Shown: positions 15,069 to 17,388 of the stretch, piece by piece
How the letters are laid out: each line of letters opens with the position of its first letter
Position numbering within the stretch: the stretch's first letter is position 1
DNA from: Prevotella sp. CAG:1058
GTDB taxonomy: Bacteria > Bacteroidota > Bacteroidia > Bacteroidales > Bacteroidaceae
Assembly: GCA_000433175.1 (NCBI GenBank)
Contig: HF986620.1
Coordinates: forward strand, 1 to 17,388
Length of the DNA stretch: 17,388 nt
Reading direction: 5' to 3'
The notes under the pieces: generated by a model
Seen by the model: the letters and a program-made list of their open reading frames with translations, nothing else
Databases searched by the model: none
What the model was told of the DNA's origin: nothing
Made by a program: the position numbers and the translations under genes

Positions 15069-17063
15069 TCAGAACTTATATTTTATTGACGCCTGCCAGC
15101 TGCGGCCTGGCATGGGGTAGTGGGAGACTATTTCATATTGCTTATCCAATAAGTTCTTGATGTCGACTCTTACTTCTAATTCGCCCTTCCACAGTTTCCA
15201 GGCGCGGTAAGCAGTCAGGCCCATTTCAACATACCCGTCGACGCGTGAGCCTTGATAATGTTCGTTGTTTGTGTACCTGTGGCTCATTCCGTGTCCGTGT
15301 ATCGTAATGTTTACCCAGGGATTTTCATAGTTTATTGCTGCACTACCTTGATGTTCAGGCGTGTAGGCAATCTGGTTGCCGTAGTATGGCGAGGCTTCGT
15401 TTGTCTTGTTTTCCGAACGCTGCAATCCATAGTTGGCCGTCACCATTATCGAGTGCCTGCCGTTAAAATTGTGGTTAAGAGTTGCTTCTGCTTCGATACC
15501 GTGTCCCATGACTTTCCCTACATTGATATTTGTCCAGACAAACATGTTGTATGGCACGGCGACGATTTTATCTTTTACCTTATTTAAATATGCGTCTGCT
15601 GACAGCTTTATGTACGACCCCATGCCGTATAAATGTTTCCAAGTAAAACCGGCATTGATCTGGTCGGTGCTTTCCGGAAGCAAGTTGGTACTGCCGTAGT
15701 GGTAAAAATATGACTCGTTGAATGTCGGTGCGCGGAATATGTTTTTATACGATAACCTTATATATAAGTCTTCGCCGCGCAGAAGTTTATACGACATTGA
15801 TACGGATGGAGACAACTTTTTTGCATCTCGTGCGCTGTTCCCATATTTTGCATCGTTGAAATACAGCGAGTACAGCAGTCGTGCCATTATAGTAAATCGG
15901 CTGCTGCGGAAGCGTGCCGTGGCTGATTGCAGTGCAGTGTGGCGGTACGGCCTTGTGTCAGTCTTTAGGCTGCTGTTGAGGTTGTTGAATATATAGTCGG
16001 CCGAATAGTCGAAAGCCAACATCTCGTCAGGTGTGTACAACAAACAAGCTGATGCGTACGCTTCTCTCTGCCAATAACTTGCATCGTTTATTCCGCCACG
16101 GTAAGTCTCGTCCTTGTATTCAGATGACGCCCAGTTGTATTTTGCGTTTAGTTTCAATGACAGCTTGTGCCACCCCCATGCCTTGTATTGTAATTGGGCG
16201 AAAGCGTTGCGGTCGTGAAGGTTCTCGCCGCTTAAATTCGTGTAATATCTTACTTGTCCGGGCAGTTGGCGGTCATTGTCATAATAATATATCTTTCCAT
16301 CAAGGCTCTGTCCTTCGTTGATCCGCCAAGACAAGGCGGCTTCGCCATGTCCTGAATTCATCATGTTGTTGGTACGTTTCTCACGAGTAACCAACGTTAG
16401 GTTACGCAGCGTGAAAGGATAGTCGTTCTCGGCGTAAACGTATTCTCCTGATGCTGTAAGTGACAGTTTGCCGTTAAAGCTTTGCCTGTACCGTATGAAC
16501 GGACTTATGTACCCGAACGAACCGGCTTTAACCTGTGTTTCCAAGTGCGGGCGGGAGTCGTTGTCGGGCGGAGTTATCGTGCTTATATTCAGCATTGCAG
16601 CATAAGCCGCATTGCGTGCGGGTATGAATATGTCATCGTTGTCGCCTATTGTAAGCCCGATGCTTTCCGTATTTTCAAGAGAGTATCGTGACACGTCTAT
16701 CTCTCCCGTTTGGCAGTCGCTTAAAGCTATTCCGTCATAACATACTCCTGTATGCTGTGAGCCGAAGCCGCGCACGGATACTGTTTTCATTCCACCGGCT
16801 CCGCCGTAGTCCCGCAGTGTTATTCCCGGCAGGCGGTGAAGGGCGTCTGCAATGTCGGTAACGCCAAGTCGTACGATTGATTCCTTGTCAAGTACACGTA
16901 CGGGAGCCGTTGCCGACAGCCTTTTTTGTGAGGCTTTGCCGGTAATGACAACATTGTCCAATATGCGCCTGTCCGCAATACTGTCATTGTTTTGCGCTCC
17001 TGCTGGTATTGCCACGCTCCATGCCATGGCCGCCCATAGTGGTAATAATACTGTACGTCTCAA
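15069..17063 (-). CDS. btuB: BtuB-like TonB-dependent outer-membrane B12 receptor
   Basis: This 664-residue protein imports corrinoid across the outer membrane using TonB energy. A signal peptide (about 1-23, ending AGA before Q24) precedes a TonB-box-like segment ILDNVVITGKA (34-44), the plug domain (about 45-165, with PVRVLDKESI, LPGITLRDYGG and SVRGFGSQ), and a beta-barrel ending in SWQASIKYKF with terminal Phe, as outer-membrane proteins do. The frame has an upstream stop (TAA) and only one start that retains the signal peptide, TTG at 17061-17063. The next ATG (codon 13) would leave an inadequate signal. The leader carries a cobalamin riboswitch, which fixes the substrate class well. It is followed by btuG, the surface partner. 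Confidence 0.92.
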   Translation of the reverse strand: MRRTVLLPLWAAMAWSVAIPAGAQNNDSIADRRILDNVVITGKASQKRLSATAPVRVLDKESIVRLGVTDIADALHRLPGITLRDYGGAGGMKTVSVRGFGSQHTGVCYDGIALSDCQTGEIDVSRYSLENTESIGLTIGDNDDIFIPARNAAYAAMLNISTITPPDNDSRPHLETQVKAGSFGYISPFIRYRQSFNGKLSLTASGEYVYAENDYPFTLRNLTLVTREKRTNNMMNSGHGEAALSWRINEGQSLDGKIYYYDNDRQLPGQVRYYTNLSGENLHDRNAFAQLQYKAWGWHKLSLKLNAKYNWASSEYKDETYRGGINDASYWQREAYASACLLYTPDEMLAFDYSADYIFNNLNSSLKTDTRPYRHTALQSATARFRSSRFTIMARLLYSLYFNDAKYGNSARDAKKLSPSVSMSYKLLRGEDLYIRLSYKNIFRAPTFNESYFYHYGSTNLLPESTDQINAGFTWKHLYGMGSYIKLSADAYLNKVKDKIVAVPYNMFVWTNINVGKVMGHGIEAEATLNHNFNGRHSIMVTANYGLQRSENKTNEASPYYGNQIAYTPEHQGSAAINYENPWVNITIHGHGMSHRYTNNEHYQGSRVDGYVEMGLTAYRAWKLWKGELEVRVDIKNLLDKQYEIVSHYPMPGRSWQASIKYKF

Positions 17064-17080
17064 TTTGCTTTTTTATAATG

Positions 17081-17102
17081 CACCGCTTTCCTCGAAGCAG
17101 TG
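17081..17102 (-). promoter_or_regulatory. Probable expression-platform hairpin of the cobalamin riboswitch
   Basis: On the minus strand CACTGCTT and AAGCGGTG form an 8-bp stem (one G-U pair) with loop CGAGGA, between the aptamer and the TTG start of btuB. There is no U-run, so control is probably at translation and not by termination. The start lies about 17 bases after the stem in an A-rich stretch. The GAGG of the loop could pair with CCTC in the aptamer arm (plus-strand GAGG at 17149-17152), which is speculative. Confidence 0.5.
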
Positions 17103-17114
17103 AATTAAACATTA

Positions 17115-17285
17115 ATTGACGGCAGGTCTTCTGACTTCGCTGTCGCAAGAGGGACGGCCTTCCCGGCTGAAAAATGTGCCAGTGGCTTTTATGTGTCCGT
17201 CTCAACAATGACAGCTCACAGCAGCGGGACTGTACGGGATTCTCACCCGTTTCCCTTTTAATCACGATGGTGTGAACCAATCAAT
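17115..17285 (-). ncRNA. Cobalamin riboswitch aptamer
   Basis: Read on the minus strand, the conserved elements occur in order: AAAAGGGAAAC, GGTGAGAATCCCGTAC, GTCCCGCTGCTGTGAG, the B12 box GCCACTGGC (17178-17186), CCGGGAAGGC, and the closing AAGTCAGAAGACCTGCC. An outer P1 stem of six pairs joins 17280-17285 with 17115-17120. The predicted transcription start falls at the edge of P1, so the aptamer begins essentially at the 5' end of the mRNA. It should lower expression of the whole btu operon when corrinoid is abundant. Confidence 0.96.
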
Positions 17286-17289
17286 GTTG

Positions 17290-17320
17290 CAAAGGTAATG
17301 ATAATTTACAAAACTACAAA
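17290..17320 (-). promoter_or_regulatory. Promoter of the B12 uptake operon
   Basis: Minus-strand TTTG (17317-17320), 19 bases, then TACCTTTG (17290-17297) is an exact consensus match. The predicted start near 17284 coincides with the first paired base of the riboswitch. Beyond it, up to the window edge at 17388, I see no feature. Confidence 0.8.
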
Positions 17321-17388
17321 ATATTGTGAACGAAAAACGCTTTTGGCTCAATGGGCAGAGTCAACTAGCAAGTGCAACATTACGGAAA

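Noticed and set aside
16984..17280. 98-codon minus-strand open frame across the riboswitch and start of btuB
   Set aside because: It runs through the conserved aptamer and into btuB in another frame. The btuB frame alone has a signal peptide and plug homology.
17283..17381. Inverted repeat AATGTTGCA / TGCAACATT around the btu promoter
   Set aside because: Nine bases separated by more than 80, with nothing else to suggest a transposon end or operator. It may be chance.
17352..17388. tRNA-like D-arm (GGCTCAATGGGCAGAGTC) near the right edge
   Set aside because: No acceptor stem before it and no anticodon or T arm after it can be assembled from the remaining bases.

Overview
The window looks like chromosomal DNA from a member of the Bacteroidales, most likely Prevotellaceae or a close relative. 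The evidence is the promoter type (several copies of TTTG, 19-20 bases, TAnnTTTG, the Bacteroidetes -33/-7 signature), starts mostly without Shine-Dalgarno sites, a BtuG-type surface lipoprotein with an acidic export signal, and protein families typical of this order (GH57-like protein, GT4 glycogen synthase and GH133 debranching enzyme in a row; the GGDS variant of the lipid kinase). All eleven complete genes lie on the minus strand, so transcription runs from high to low coordinates.

From right to left: (1) 17320-11682 is a vitamin B12 uptake operon, with a promoter, a cobalamin riboswitch, btuB (TonB-dependent outer-membrane receptor), btuG-like surface B12-binding lipoprotein, btuF-like binding lipoprotein and btuC-like inner-membrane permease. 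No btuD ATPase gene is present. (2) 11203-10036 is gapA, glycolytic glyceraldehyde-3-phosphate dehydrogenase, alone with its own leader and terminator. (3) 9993-8059 is miaA (tRNA dimethylallyltransferase) followed six bases later by a diacylglycerol-kinase-family gene. (4) 7962-3158 is a glycogen operon: debranching enzyme, GT4 glycogen synthase, and a GH57 protein that appears to have lost its catalytic glutamate. (5) 2813-96 is clpC, the Clp AAA+ unfoldase, ending in a hairpin that may also serve a convergent plus-strand gene at the left edge.

The most unusual structure is a pair of degenerate tandem arrays, each four units of exactly 22 bp built on the palindrome AAAAGGTAACCTTTT, at 2941-3028 and 11543-11630. 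Both lie in the gap between the end of one operon and the promoter of the next. They have no CRISPR-like spacers and match no element I can name with certainty. Other points of note are the apparent catalytic loss in the GH57 protein and its histone-H1-like lysine/alanine tail, direct repeats bracketing the clpC -7 box, the gapA terminator interleaved with the miaA promoter, a near-leaderless miaA mRNA, and a TTG start for riboswitch-controlled btuB.
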